A stretch of DNA of 64,000 nucleotides from Rhodoferax sp. GW822-FHT02A01 (GTDB taxonomy: Bacteria; Pseudomonadota; Gammaproteobacteria; Burkholderiales; Burkholderiaceae_C), in assembly GCF_038784515.1 (NCBI RefSeq), contig NZ_CP152376.1, forward strand, positions 558,001-622,000. Direction: 5' to 3'. Below, in pieces: positions 46,912 to 55,250 of this stretch. A model generated the notes under the pieces. That model saw only the letters and a list, made by a program, of their open reading frames with translations. It was not told the origin of the DNA and did not search any database. Position numbers and translations under genes: made by a program. Numbering within the stretch: the first letter of the stretch is position 1; the number at the start of each line of letters is the position of its first letter.

Positions 46912-47910
46912 TCAGTCCTGCAGCGCCACCACTTCCTGCTCGATCGCGCCGAACACGCTGTGGCCGGCGGCGTTCTTCATGTCGATACGCACGGTGTCGC
47001 CAAACCGCAGGTACTCTGTCGCCGCCTGCCCGTCCTGCACGATTTCCATGGCGCGTTTTTCGGCGATGCAGTGGTAGCCGGCTGGCCAGCTCCACTGGCC
47101 CTTTTTCTCGGTCCCCGCATTGCTGACCGGGCCTGCGGCCACTATGCTGCCTGCGCGCACTGCGCGGGTCTTGGCCAGATACGCCAGCAGCTGACCGAAA
47201 TGCATGCCCATGCCTGCACCCGCGTCGCCCATGCCTACCTTGCGGCCATTCCAGCTGCATTGCAGTGTGAGGTTCACCCGCCCTTTGGACCAGGCTTCAC
47301 CCAGTTCATCGGGCGTCACTGCCACCGGGCTGAAAGCGGTGGCGCACTGGCTCTGCACCGAAGCGCTGGCGGCTGCATCGGCAGGCAGCAGGTTGCGCAA
47401 CGTCACCAGATTGCACAGCGCCAGCAAGCGCACACCGTCCAGAGCACGGTCACCCGGGCATTCCTGCGGTATGTCCCCAGTGATCACTGCCACGGCAGCA
47501 CCAAAATCCACACCAAACGCCTCGGTGGCACAGCGCAGCGGCTCGTGCGCCCCCAGCAGCGCGTCGCCACTGGCCTGCGCCATCTGCAGCACGGGCGAGG
47601 ACTCTTCCACACCGCGGGATTTGTTCAGCAATGCGGCCAGGCTGGGATAGGCATCTGCCTGCACCACCTGGTAGGCACGTGGCAGCGGCGCCATGCATTG
47701 GGCCGGGTCGAAAGGAAAGGCGTGGCGCGCACGGCCCGCGTTCAGTGCATCAAAAATATCCTGCAACTGCGGCGAGAGGTAATTCCAGTCGTCCAGCACC
47801 TGTTGCAGCCGGTTGGCAATGTGGGTGGCGTAATGGGCCTGGCTCAGGTCCCGGGAGACCACGACCAGTTGGCCGTCGCGGGAACCGTCTTTGTAGCTTG
47901 CAAGTTTCAT
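46912..47910 (-). CDS. Fumarylacetoacetate hydrolase-family protein
   Basis: A 332-residue FAH-superfamily hydrolase. It begins MKLASYKDGSRDGQLVVVSR, an N-terminal domain typical of the FahA-like group of betaproteobacteria. The catalytic domain includes VDFGAAVAVITGDIPQ (metal ligands Glu/Asp region) and AGAGMGMHFGQLLAYLAKTR, then GSIVAAGPVSNAG. It probably cleaves a beta-diketo or acylpyruvate substrate in aromatic degradation; no other catabolic gene is next to it. The start at 47910 is favoured by length and homology. Convergent with marC. Confidence 0.87.
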   Translation of the reverse strand: MKLASYKDGSRDGQLVVVSRDLSQAHYATHIANRLQQVLDDWNYLSPQLQDIFDALNAGRARHAFPFDPAQCMAPLPRAYQVVQADAYPSLAALLNKSRGVEESSPVLQMAQASGDALLGAHEPLRCATEAFGVDFGAAVAVITGDIPQECPGDRALDGVRLLALCNLVTLRNLLPADAAASASVQSQCATAFSPVAVTPDELGEAWSKGRVNLTLQCSWNGRKVGMGDAGAGMGMHFGQLLAYLAKTRAVRAGSIVAAGPVSNAGTEKKGQWSWPAGYHCIAEKRAMEIVQDGQAATEYLRFGDTVRIDMKNAAGHSVFGAIEQEVVALQD

Positions 47911-47971
47911 GGGGGGATTTTCGCCGCATTTATGCTGTGCCCTAAACTCACTGCCCACCACGCCCTACTCC

Positions 47972-49090
47972 ATGCGCAAGCTTTTGATCCTGACCGCCGC
48001 CGTTGCACTGGCCCATGTGCTGCTGCTAGGTGGCCTGCCCAGCGGCATAGGCTTTCACGTGGGAAACCCTGACAGTGCCCCAGACCTGCACTTCGAGACC
48101 CGCACCATCGACGAGCCACCGGCAGTCGCTCGTCCGACTCCGCCACACGCCCCCCCCCGGCCCGCACCCCACGCGGCTCCTAAGCCGATAGCGCCCGCCC
48201 CGGAACCACCGGCGCCCGCGGCCACAGTCGACCCCACACCCGCAGTTGCCGCACCCGGCCCTACAGACGCCGTGGATGCCGCACCAGCCGTAGCAGCGAC
48301 AGCACCGCAACCGCCTGCCAGTGCACTGGCCGTGCTTGCCGCAGCCAAACCCGAGCCACCTGCCAGTGCCAGCGTGACGCCCTCGCCGCTAGTCGCTTCC
48401 ACCGCCGCCGCTGCGGGCGCCGAAGTCCGGCGCGCCCAGAAGGTGTCCTATTCCGAGCCGGTGCGGCTGCTGTATGACGGCAAGGGCGAGGAAAAGGGGT
48501 ACATCAAGTACGCCGCGTCCGGCGAGCTGCTATGGCAACCCGATACGCTGCAGTACACCGCCAAGCTGGAGCTCTCGGCTTTCGGCTTTCGGCTGCGCAC
48601 CTGGACCAGCAAGGGCGAGCTGACTGACAGCGGCCTGCAACCCACGCGCTTTGGCGACAAGCCGCGCGGCGCCGAGCAGGCCACCCATTTCCAGCGCGAC
48701 AAGGGCATCATCTCCTTCAGTGCCAACAACCCGGACGTGCCGCTGCAGGCAGGTGCACAGGACAAGCTCAGCGCGATGCTGCAACTCAGTGCCATGGTGG
48801 CGGGCGAGCCTGCGCGCTACCCGGCGGGTTCGGTCATCAGCTTCCAGGCAGCCGATGCACACCGGGCGGAACTGTGGGACTTCAAGGCTGGCACGCCGGA
48901 ATCCATGGAACTGCCGGGCGGCACGCTGATGGTGGTGCGCTTTGTCAAGGAGCCCACAGTGGAGTTCGACCAGCGCATCGAGGTCTGGCTGGCGCCGGAC
49001 ATGCATTACCTGCCGGTGCGCATCCGCATTACCGAGGCCAGCGGCGCATTTGCAGACCTTTTGTGGCGAAAGTCACAAAAACCGGACTGA
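47972..49090 (+). CDS. DUF3108 protein with TonB-like Pro/Ala-rich N-terminus
   Basis: A 372-residue envelope protein. A single membrane anchor (MRKLLILTAAVALAHVLLLG) leads into a Pro/Ala-rich region of about 125 residues that resembles the TonB linker. From about residue 155 follows a DUF3108 domain (VRLLYDGKGEEKGYIKYAA, FGFRLRTWTSKGELTDSGLQ), a beta-rich periplasmic domain related to LptC/LolA-type folds by shape only. Function unknown. Divergent from the FAH-family gene. ATG 47972 gives the signal anchor. Confidence 0.85.
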   Translation: MRKLLILTAAVALAHVLLLGGLPSGIGFHVGNPDSAPDLHFETRTIDEPPAVARPTPPHAPPRPAPHAAPKPIAPAPEPPAPAATVDPTPAVAAPGPTDAVDAAPAVAATAPQPPASALAVLAAAKPEPPASASVTPSPLVASTAAAAGAEVRRAQKVSYSEPVRLLYDGKGEEKGYIKYAASGELLWQPDTLQYTAKLELSAFGFRLRTWTSKGELTDSGLQPTRFGDKPRGAEQATHFQRDKGIISFSANNPDVPLQAGAQDKLSAMLQLSAMVAGEPARYPAGSVISFQAADAHRAELWDFKAGTPESMELPGGTLMVVRFVKEPTVEFDQRIEVWLAPDMHYLPVRIRITEASGAFADLLWRKSQKPD

Positions 49091-49176
49091 AGGCCTTGGA
49101 AGCCGAGTTTTCCTGTTAATCTTGAATTGCGACAGCCCGCTCCCAATTGCAAAGCAACATAGGAACCCGCTACGAC

Positions 49177-49488
49177 ATGCACACACTCTACGATTCTGAA
49201 ACCTACTCGGTCACCCACATGCTGGCCAACCTGGAGTCGGAGGTGCAACACCCCTCCGGCGCCAGCAAGACAGAACACGGTGCACAGGTACTGCCCATGC
49301 TGCTGCGCCACGGCTTTGAAATCGTGGACAAACGATCCGGCAAAGAGGTCTATCTGGACGGCTCCTGGGCCGAACTCTTCCAGCAGCACATCGTTGCATG
49401 GCAGGTGAACACCCCGACCCAGGAAGAGGTGGAAGACACGCTGGAGCGCTACGCCGAACTGGCGCAAAACCCGGTACTGGTGCACTAA
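49177..49488 (+). CDS. DUF3567 family protein
   Basis: A 103-residue acidic protein of unknown function found mainly in Burkholderiales. Typical features are the opening MHTLYDSETYSVTHML, GFEIVDKRSGKEVYLDGSWA and FQQHIVAWQVNTPTQEEVED. No signal or TM segment is present, so it is cytoplasmic. An AGGA lies 12 bp before ATG 49177; a TTG at 49147 would add ten residues. A strong hairpin closes it 4 bp past the stop. Confidence 0.85.
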   Translation: MHTLYDSETYSVTHMLANLESEVQHPSGASKTEHGAQVLPMLLRHGFEIVDKRSGKEVYLDGSWAELFQQHIVAWQVNTPTQEEVEDTLERYAELAQNPVLVH

Positions 49489-49492
49489 AACC

Positions 49493-49513
49493 TCCCCGCG
49501 CAGCGCGCGGGGA
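49493..49513. terminator. Hairpin between the DUF3567 gene and psd
   Basis: TCCCCGCGC (49493-49501) pairs perfectly with GCGCGGGGA (49505-49513) around a 3-nt loop. It lies between the convergent stops (49488 and 49524). The stem is very stable but without a T-run. Confidence 0.6.
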
Positions 49514-49523
49514 AGTCGCCCTT

Positions 49524-50369
49524 TCAGGGCTTGGAGGCCATGGCTTCGCCCATGCGGATGGCGCCAGCGGGCGCCCACTGCGGGTTGAACGCGAGTGTGC
49601 CCTTGCCAAACAGCATCACCACGGTGGAGCCCAGCAGGAAGCGGCCCATCTCCTCACCCTTCTTCAATTGCACGGCACCGGCGTCGTAATGCCACTCGCA
49701 CACCTGCGGGCTGCGCGGCGGGTTCACCTGACCATGCCAGACCGTGGCCATGCTGCCCACAATGGTGGCGCCCACCAGGGTCAGCACGAAAGGACCGTCT
49801 GCACCGTCAAACACACACACCACCCGTTCATTGCGGGCGAACAGCCCCGGCACGCCCCGCGCCGTGGTCGGGTTGACTGAGAACAGATCGCCCGGCACGT
49901 AGATCATGCGGCGCAAGGTGCCGTCACAGGGCATGTGAATGCGGTGGTAGTCGCGCGGGCTCAGATACAGGGTGGCAAAGGCGCCATCCTGGAACTGCGC
50001 CGCCAGCGCCGCGTCGCCACCCACCAGCGCGGTGCTGCTGTAGCTGTGGCCCTTGGCCTGGAAGATCTGGTCGCCGGCTATGGGGCCGAACTGGCTGATG
50101 GCGCCGTCCACCGGGCACAGGTAATCGGCTGCGGCCAGAGGGCGCGCACCGGCCTTGAGCGCGCGGGTGAAAAAGTCGTTGAAACTGGCATACGCGGAAA
50201 CGTCTGGCTGGGCCGCCTCGCCCATGTTCACCTGGTAGCGCTTGACGAACCAGCGGATTAGCGCTGTGGTGATGGCGCCACCCTTGGCACCGGCTACCCA
50301 GCCGGCGAAGACGGTAAGCGCCTTCTTGGGCAGGAGGTACTGCGGCAGCACCGCTAGGGAGTCGGACAT
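49524..50369 (-). CDS. psd: Phosphatidylserine decarboxylase proenzyme
   Basis: A 281-residue membrane-associated enzyme that makes phosphatidylethanolamine. The autocatalytic cleavage motif LGST is at residues 246-249 (FLLGSTVVMLFGKG), where the Ser becomes the pyruvoyl cofactor. YLSPRDYHRIHMPCDG supplies the Asp/His of the processing triad, and the N-terminal ALKAGARPLA is also typical. ATG 50369 is chosen (MSDSLAVLPQYLLPKKAL); the longer frame would invade the divergent LysR gene. Divergent from that gene with 57 bp between starts. Confidence 0.95.
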   Translation of the reverse strand: MSDSLAVLPQYLLPKKALTVFAGWVAGAKGGAITTALIRWFVKRYQVNMGEAAQPDVSAYASFNDFFTRALKAGARPLAAADYLCPVDGAISQFGPIAGDQIFQAKGHSYSSTALVGGDAALAAQFQDGAFATLYLSPRDYHRIHMPCDGTLRRMIYVPGDLFSVNPTTARGVPGLFARNERVVCVFDGADGPFVLTLVGATIVGSMATVWHGQVNPPRSPQVCEWHYDAGAVQLKKGEEMGRFLLGSTVVMLFGKGTLAFNPQWAPAGAIRMGEAMASKP

Positions 50370-50426
50370 GGCAGTTTCTCGGGTGTTTGGGTATGCGGGG
50401 GGAGGGCCGCGAATTATAGTGAGGGC

Positions 50427-51314
50427 ATGAGCACCGCCCGCATTCCTCCAATTCAGTGTCTGTTGACCTTTGAAGCACTGGCGCGCCTGCGCAGTGTGAC
50501 CCAGGCCTCCGAAGAACTGCACGTCACGCCCAGCGCCATCAGCCACCGGGTGCGTCAGTTGGAGGAGATCATAGGCACCAAGCTGTTCGGACGGGCCGAC
50601 TTCTCGCTCACCACCGAGGGTAGTGAATACCTGGCCCATGTGCGTGAAGGGCTGGCCATCCTGCAAAAGTTCCCCAGCTCCACCTCGGTTCCGGGAAAAC
50701 GCAAGCTGCGGCTGGCCGTCACGCCCACCTTTGCGCGCAGCATCCTCATCCCCCGGCTGCGCCAGTTCACCGACGCCTACCCGGAAATCGACCTGACGCT
50801 GCAGGTATCCATCCCGCTGCTGGACGTGGTGGCCGAAGACGCCGACCTGACGGTGCGCTTTGGCGCCGGGCGTTACTCCGACCTGGAATACCTGTGCCTG
50901 ACCAAGGACGAGGTGACGCCCCTGGCCTCACCCACCTATGTGCGTGAGCACGGGCCATTCGAGTCGGCGCAGGATCTTGACAACATGCCCTTGCTGCGCA
51001 GTCCTCTGGAACCCTGGCGCACCTGGTTTGCCGCCAATGGGCTGGACTGGCCCGAACCCACGGAAGGCTCGCAGTTCAACGACATCGGCCTAATGTGCGA
51101 CTGCGCCGCTGCCGGCATGGGCATCGCACTGGTGCGGCTGAAACTGGGTGCGCCCTGGCTGGAGCAAGGCTCCCTGGTGCGCCTGGGCACCGCCGATGCG
51201 TTCATGCGCAATGTGCCCAGCCCCCACGCCCACTACCTGTGCTGGCGCACCGGTGCCATGGACCGCTGGGAAGTGGCCGCTTTCACCGAGTGGCTCAAGA
51301 AAGCCATGGCCTGA
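50427..51314 (+). CDS. LysR-type regulator (GcvA-like) next to glcD
   Basis: A 295-residue regulator. The N-terminal HTH is IQCLLTFEALARLRSVTQAS, then LHVTPSAISHRVRQLEEIIG, very close to the GcvA/AmpR subgroup. The effector domain begins near residue 90 (KLRLAVTPTFARSILIPRLR). It lies directly upstream of, and in the same direction as, glcD-lrgA-lrgB, 101 bp away, so it may regulate that operon. A possible -10 TACAGT (51383-51388) lies in the glcD leader. It probably senses a glycolate-, amino acid- or lactate-type effector (inference). Confidence 0.9.
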   Translation: MSTARIPPIQCLLTFEALARLRSVTQASEELHVTPSAISHRVRQLEEIIGTKLFGRADFSLTTEGSEYLAHVREGLAILQKFPSSTSVPGKRKLRLAVTPTFARSILIPRLRQFTDAYPEIDLTLQVSIPLLDVVAEDADLTVRFGAGRYSDLEYLCLTKDEVTPLASPTYVREHGPFESAQDLDNMPLLRSPLEPWRTWFAANGLDWPEPTEGSQFNDIGLMCDCAAAGMGIALVRLKLGAPWLEQGSLVRLGTADAFMRNVPSPHAHYLCWRTGAMDRWEVAAFTEWLKKAMA

Positions 51315-51415
51315 CCACGCAACGTGGCGGCAATTCAACAGCCCGTGCAAGTTAATTCACGCCACACCTGCGGCGCTTGCCCTACAGTGGACAGACACCC
51401 CAAAACACGCTCTTC

Positions 51416-52918
51416 ATGAACGCCCCGACCCCATCTGCTGCCAACGAATTGATGCAACGCGCCGAACTGCAGGCCCGCGTGTTGCAGGCCCTCAAACCCC
51501 TGCTGCCACCCCACGCCCTGCTCTACCAGACAGAAGACACCACGCCCTACGAATGCGACGGCCTCACCGCCTACCGCGCCCGCCCCTTGCTGGTGGCATT
51601 GCCGGAAACCGAGGTCCAGGTGGCCGCCGTGCTCAAGGCCTGCCACGCGCTGGAAGTGCCCGTGGTGGCACGCGGCGCCGGCACCGGCCTGTCGGGCGGC
51701 GCCATGCCCAACCCGTTGGGCGTGACCCTGTCGCTGGCCAAGTTCAACAAGATCGTAAAGATCGACAAGCGCAGCCGCACAGCAGTCGTGCAGTGCGGCG
51801 TGCGCAACCTGGCTATTAGCGAGGCAGCCTCACCCTATGGCATGTACTACGCGCCCGACCCCAGCAGCCAGATCGCCTGCACCATTGGTGGCAACGTAGC
51901 GGAAAACTCCGGCGGCGTGCACTGCCTGAAATACGGCCTGACGCTGCACAACATCCAGAAGGTGCGCGGCTTCACTGCCGAAGGCGAACCCGTCACATTT
52001 GGCAGCGACGCGCTGGACGAGCCCGGCTACGACCTGATGAGCGTGCTGGTGGGCAGCGAAGGCATGCTGGCCGTGACCACCGAGGTCACCGTCAAGCTGG
52101 TGCCCAAGCCCCTTCTGGCGCGTTGCATCATGGCGAGCTTCGACGACGTGCGCAAAGCCGGGGAAGCGGTAGCCTCCGTGATTGCCGAGGGCATCATCCC
52201 GGCCGGGCTGGAGATGATGGACAAGCCCATGACCGCCGCCGTGGAAGACTACGTGCACGCCGGCTACGACCTGGACGCCGCCGCCATCCTGCTGTGCGAG
52301 AGCGACGGCACGCCCGAAGAGGTGGAAGAGGAAATCGGCCGCATGAGCGCAGTGCTCACCGCCGCTGGCGCCACCCGCATTGCGGTAAGCCAGAGCGAGG
52401 CCGAGCGCATGCGCTTCTGGAGCGGACGCAAGAATGCATTCCCCGCATCGGGCCGCATCAGCCCGGACTACATGTGCATGGACAGCACCATTCCACGCAA
52501 GCGCCTGGCCGACATCCTGCTGGCCATCCAGGAGATGGAAAAGAAATACCAGCTGCGCTGCTGCAATGTGTTCCACGCTGGCGACGGCAACCTGCATCCG
52601 CTGATCCTGTTCGATGCCAACGACCCCGACCAGTTGCACCGCTGCGAACTGTTTGGCGCCGACATCCTGGAAACCAGTGTGGCCATGGGCGGCACGGTGA
52701 CCGGCGAGCACGGTGTGGGCGTGGAAAAACTCAACAGCATGTGCGTGCAGTTCTCGGCCGAAGAAAACGCCCAGATGTTTGCGCTCAAGGCCGCCTTTGA
52801 TACCAAGGGCCTGCTCAACCCGGGCAAGGTGATTCCCACGCTGCACCGCTGTGCCGAGTACGGCAAGATGCTGGTGCTCGGCGGGCAGATCAAGCACCCC
52901 GAACTCGAACGTTTCTAG
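51416..52918 (+). CDS. glcD: FAD-linked glycolate/D-lactate oxidase subunit GlcD
   Basis: A 500-residue flavoprotein. The PCMH-type FAD-binding domain (residues about 55-230) has VVARGAGTGLSGGAMPNPLG and QIACTIGGNVAENSGGVHCL. The C-terminal FAD-oxidase domain includes FHAGDGNLHPLILFD and TGEHGVGVEKL near the substrate site. It oxidises glycolate to glyoxylate (or D-lactate to pyruvate). glcE and glcF, its usual partners, are not next to it; instead two LrgA/LrgB transporter genes follow after 6 bp. ATG 51416 is chosen. Confidence 0.93.
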   Translation: MNAPTPSAANELMQRAELQARVLQALKPLLPPHALLYQTEDTTPYECDGLTAYRARPLLVALPETEVQVAAVLKACHALEVPVVARGAGTGLSGGAMPNPLGVTLSLAKFNKIVKIDKRSRTAVVQCGVRNLAISEAASPYGMYYAPDPSSQIACTIGGNVAENSGGVHCLKYGLTLHNIQKVRGFTAEGEPVTFGSDALDEPGYDLMSVLVGSEGMLAVTTEVTVKLVPKPLLARCIMASFDDVRKAGEAVASVIAEGIIPAGLEMMDKPMTAAVEDYVHAGYDLDAAAILLCESDGTPEEVEEEIGRMSAVLTAAGATRIAVSQSEAERMRFWSGRKNAFPASGRISPDYMCMDSTIPRKRLADILLAIQEMEKKYQLRCCNVFHAGDGNLHPLILFDANDPDQLHRCELFGADILETSVAMGGTVTGEHGVGVEKLNSMCVQFSAEENAQMFALKAAFDTKGLLNPGKVIPTLHRCAEYGKMLVLGGQIKHPELERF

Positions 52919-52924
52919 GCTGCG

Positions 52925-53287
52925 ATGCAGGCGCTGCGCGGCATCACCTGGCTTTTGCTGCTGCAATCCATCGGCGAGGTGATTTCACGCGGGCTGCACC
53001 TGCCGCTGCCCGGACCGGTGGTGGGCATGCTGCTGTTGCTGGTGGCGCTGCGTTGGCCGTTGGTGCAGGAAAGCGTGGGTGCGGTGGCGGCTTTTTTACT
53101 GCAGCACCTCTCGCTGCTGTTTGTGCCGGTGGGTGTGGGCGTGATGACGCACCTGGATGTGCTGGGCACTTACGGCGTGCGTATCGCAGTGGTGATCGTG
53201 CTGTCCACCTGGGCCAGCTTGGCCGTCACTGCACTGGTGCTGCGCGCCCTGCTCAAAGACGATGCTACGGAGGAGGGCCATGGCTGA
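52925..53287 (+). CDS. lrgA: LrgA/CidA-family membrane protein
   Basis: A 120-residue inner membrane protein with four hydrophobic helices: residues about 6-20 (WLLLLQSIGEVISR), PVVGMLLLLVALRWPL, AVAAFLLQHLSLLFVPVGVG and AVVIVLSTWASLAVTALVL. LPLPGPVVGMLLL is the family hallmark. LrgA/LrgB homologues were named for murein hydrolase control, but the plant fusion homologue PLGG1 moves glycolate and glycerate, and Bacillus PftAB moves pyruvate. Placement behind glcD supports a 2-hydroxyacid transport role. It overlaps lrgB by 8 bp. Confidence 0.9.
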   Translation: MQALRGITWLLLLQSIGEVISRGLHLPLPGPVVGMLLLLVALRWPLVQESVGAVAAFLLQHLSLLFVPVGVGVMTHLDVLGTYGVRIAVVIVLSTWASLAVTALVLRALLKDDATEEGHG

Positions 53288-54005
53288 GTTCGTGCAGCTC
53301 TGGGTGTACCTGTCTTCCACACCCCTGTTCGGGCTGACCGCCACGCTGGTGGTGTATGTGCTGGCGCAGGCCTTCTATGGCCGCATGGGGCAGGCTGCCT
53401 GGGCCAACCCGGTACTGTGGTCGGTACTGACGCTGGCCGTGGGACTGACGCTCACCGGCACTGCCTACCCCACGTATTTTTCGGGTGCGCAGTTCATCCA
53501 CTTTCTGCTGGGGCCCGCCGTGGTGGCGCTGGCCTGGCCGCTGTGGGAGCGCCGAGCCGTGCTGCGCTCGCGCTGGAGCCGCTTTGCCATCGCGGCATTG
53601 GCCGGCGGTGCGGCAGCTGCCGTCAGCGCCACCGGCCTGGCCTGGGCACTGGGCCTGCCGCACGATGTGCTGCTGTCTCTGGCGCCCAAGTCGGTGACCG
53701 CGCCGGTGGCCATGGGTGTGGCGGAAAAACTAGGCGGCATTCCGGCGCTGGCTGCAGTCTTTGCGGTGGTGACTGGCATGGTGGGCGCGCTGTCGGGCAA
53801 GTACCTGTTTGATGTGTTGCGCATTGGCAGGGACGCCACCGGTTGGATGGCGCGCGGCTTTGCGCTGGGCACTGCGGCGCACGGCATAGGCGCGGCCCGC
53901 GCCATGCAGGTCAACGCCGATGCCGGCGCCTGGGCGGCGCTGGCGCTGGGGTTGCAAGTCGTGTTTGCATCGGTCCTGATCCCGCTGGTAGCGCGTATGC
54001 TGTGA
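53280..54005 (+). CDS. lrgB: LrgB-family membrane protein
   Basis: A 241-residue protein with about six TM segments. Family motifs include FLLGPAVVALAWPLW, LLSLAPKSVTAPVAMGVAEK and RGFALGTAAHGIGAARAM. The start ATG 53280 overlaps lrgA by 8 bp. LrgB acts with LrgA as a two-component membrane carrier in the PLGG1/PftAB family. Together with glcD, a substrate such as glycolate, lactate or pyruvate is most likely (inference). Confidence 0.92.
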   Translation: MAEFVQLWVYLSSTPLFGLTATLVVYVLAQAFYGRMGQAAWANPVLWSVLTLAVGLTLTGTAYPTYFSGAQFIHFLLGPAVVALAWPLWERRAVLRSRWSRFAIAALAGGAAAAVSATGLAWALGLPHDVLLSLAPKSVTAPVAMGVAEKLGGIPALAAVFAVVTGMVGALSGKYLFDVLRIGRDATGWMARGFALGTAAHGIGAARAMQVNADAGAWAALALGLQVVFASVLIPLVARML

Positions 54006-54030
54006 GGCTGTTTCCACACGCCCCACTACC

Positions 54031-55212
54031 ATGCGCAGCACCATACAGAACCTCGAAGAATCCAAGATCCGTGAAGTAGCCAACGCCGGCATAGGGCGCA
54101 CCGATGTGCTGGCTTTCTGGTTTGGCGAGAGCGATGAAGTCACACCTGACTTCATCCGTGAAGCGGCCATCGATTCATTGCGCCAGGGCGAGACCTTTTA
54201 CGCCCACAACCTGGGCCTGCCGCCGCTGCGCGAAGGCCTTGCCCGCGCCATGACGGCCAAGCACCCGCAGCACAATGCGGGCGCGGGCATTACGGCGGAC
54301 CGCATTGCGGTGACCAGTGGCGGCGTGAGTGCGCTGATGCTGGCGGTGCAGGCGATTGTGGACCCGGGTGATGAAGTGGTGGCGGTTACCCCAGTGTGGC
54401 CCAACCTGACGGCGCAGGCGCTGATCATGGGCGGCAAGTTGCGCACGGTCAGCCTGCAACCCAAGGCGGGCGCCTGGACGCTGGACCTGGACGCGCTGCT
54501 GGCGGCCATCACGCCAGCCACCAAGCTGCTGATCGTCAACGCGCCCAACAACCCCACGGGCTGGACGCTCACGCCCGAGGAGCAGCGTGCCATCCTGGCG
54601 CATTGCCGCAAGACAGGCACCTGGATACTGGCCGACGAGGTCTACGAAAACCTGTATTACGAGCCCACAGCGCAGGCCTGCGCGCCCAGCTTTCTGGACC
54701 ATTCCGTGCCAGAAGACCGGCTGCTGGTGGTACACAGCTTTTCCAAGAGTTACCTCATGACCGGTTGGCGCTTAGGCTGGCTGGTACTGCCGCCCACGCT
54801 GACGCAGGCCATGGGCAAGCTGATCGAGTTCAACACCTCCTGTGCCAGCACCTTTGTGCAGCGTGCCGGCATCGCGGCGCTGGATCGTGCCGATGAAGTC
54901 ACGCCGCGCGTGGTGCAGCACCTCAAGGCCTGCCGCGATGCGCTAATACCCGCATTGCAGGCGCTGGCGGGTGTGGAAGTGGCCAGCCCCAAGGGCGGGA
55001 TGTATGCGTTTTTCAAGGTGCCGGTGGCGGGTGACTCACTCACCATTGCCAAGCGGCTGGTGCAGGAAGCGGGGCTGGGCCTGGCACCGGGCAATGCGTT
55101 TGCCCCGGAGGCCAATGGCTGGCTGCGCTGGTGCTTTGCGTCCAAGGACATTGCGCGTCTGCACCAGGGTGTTGCGCGCCTGCAGGCCTGGCTGCAGGCC
55201 AACGCGCGCTAA
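54031..55212 (+). CDS. Class I/II PLP-dependent aminotransferase
   Basis: A 393-residue fold-type I aminotransferase. It contains YAHNLGLPPLREGLARAM, NAPNNPTGWTL, the PLP lysine in FSKSYLMTGWRLGWLV and a C-terminal Arg in NGWLRWCFASKD, the usual position of the alpha-carboxylate ligand. The substrate cannot be read from the sequence. It starts 25 bp after lrgB on the same strand, so it is probably in the glcD operon. Glyoxylate, pyruvate or oxaloacetate are candidate acceptors. Confidence 0.9.
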   Translation: MRSTIQNLEESKIREVANAGIGRTDVLAFWFGESDEVTPDFIREAAIDSLRQGETFYAHNLGLPPLREGLARAMTAKHPQHNAGAGITADRIAVTSGGVSALMLAVQAIVDPGDEVVAVTPVWPNLTAQALIMGGKLRTVSLQPKAGAWTLDLDALLAAITPATKLLIVNAPNNPTGWTLTPEEQRAILAHCRKTGTWILADEVYENLYYEPTAQACAPSFLDHSVPEDRLLVVHSFSKSYLMTGWRLGWLVLPPTLTQAMGKLIEFNTSCASTFVQRAGIAALDRADEVTPRVVQHLKACRDALIPALQALAGVEVASPKGGMYAFFKVPVAGDSLTIAKRLVQEAGLGLAPGNAFAPEANGWLRWCFASKDIARLHQGVARLQAWLQANAR

Positions 55213-55250
55213 AGCCCGCAAGGCGCACTGCGCCGCAGGCAACGAACCTC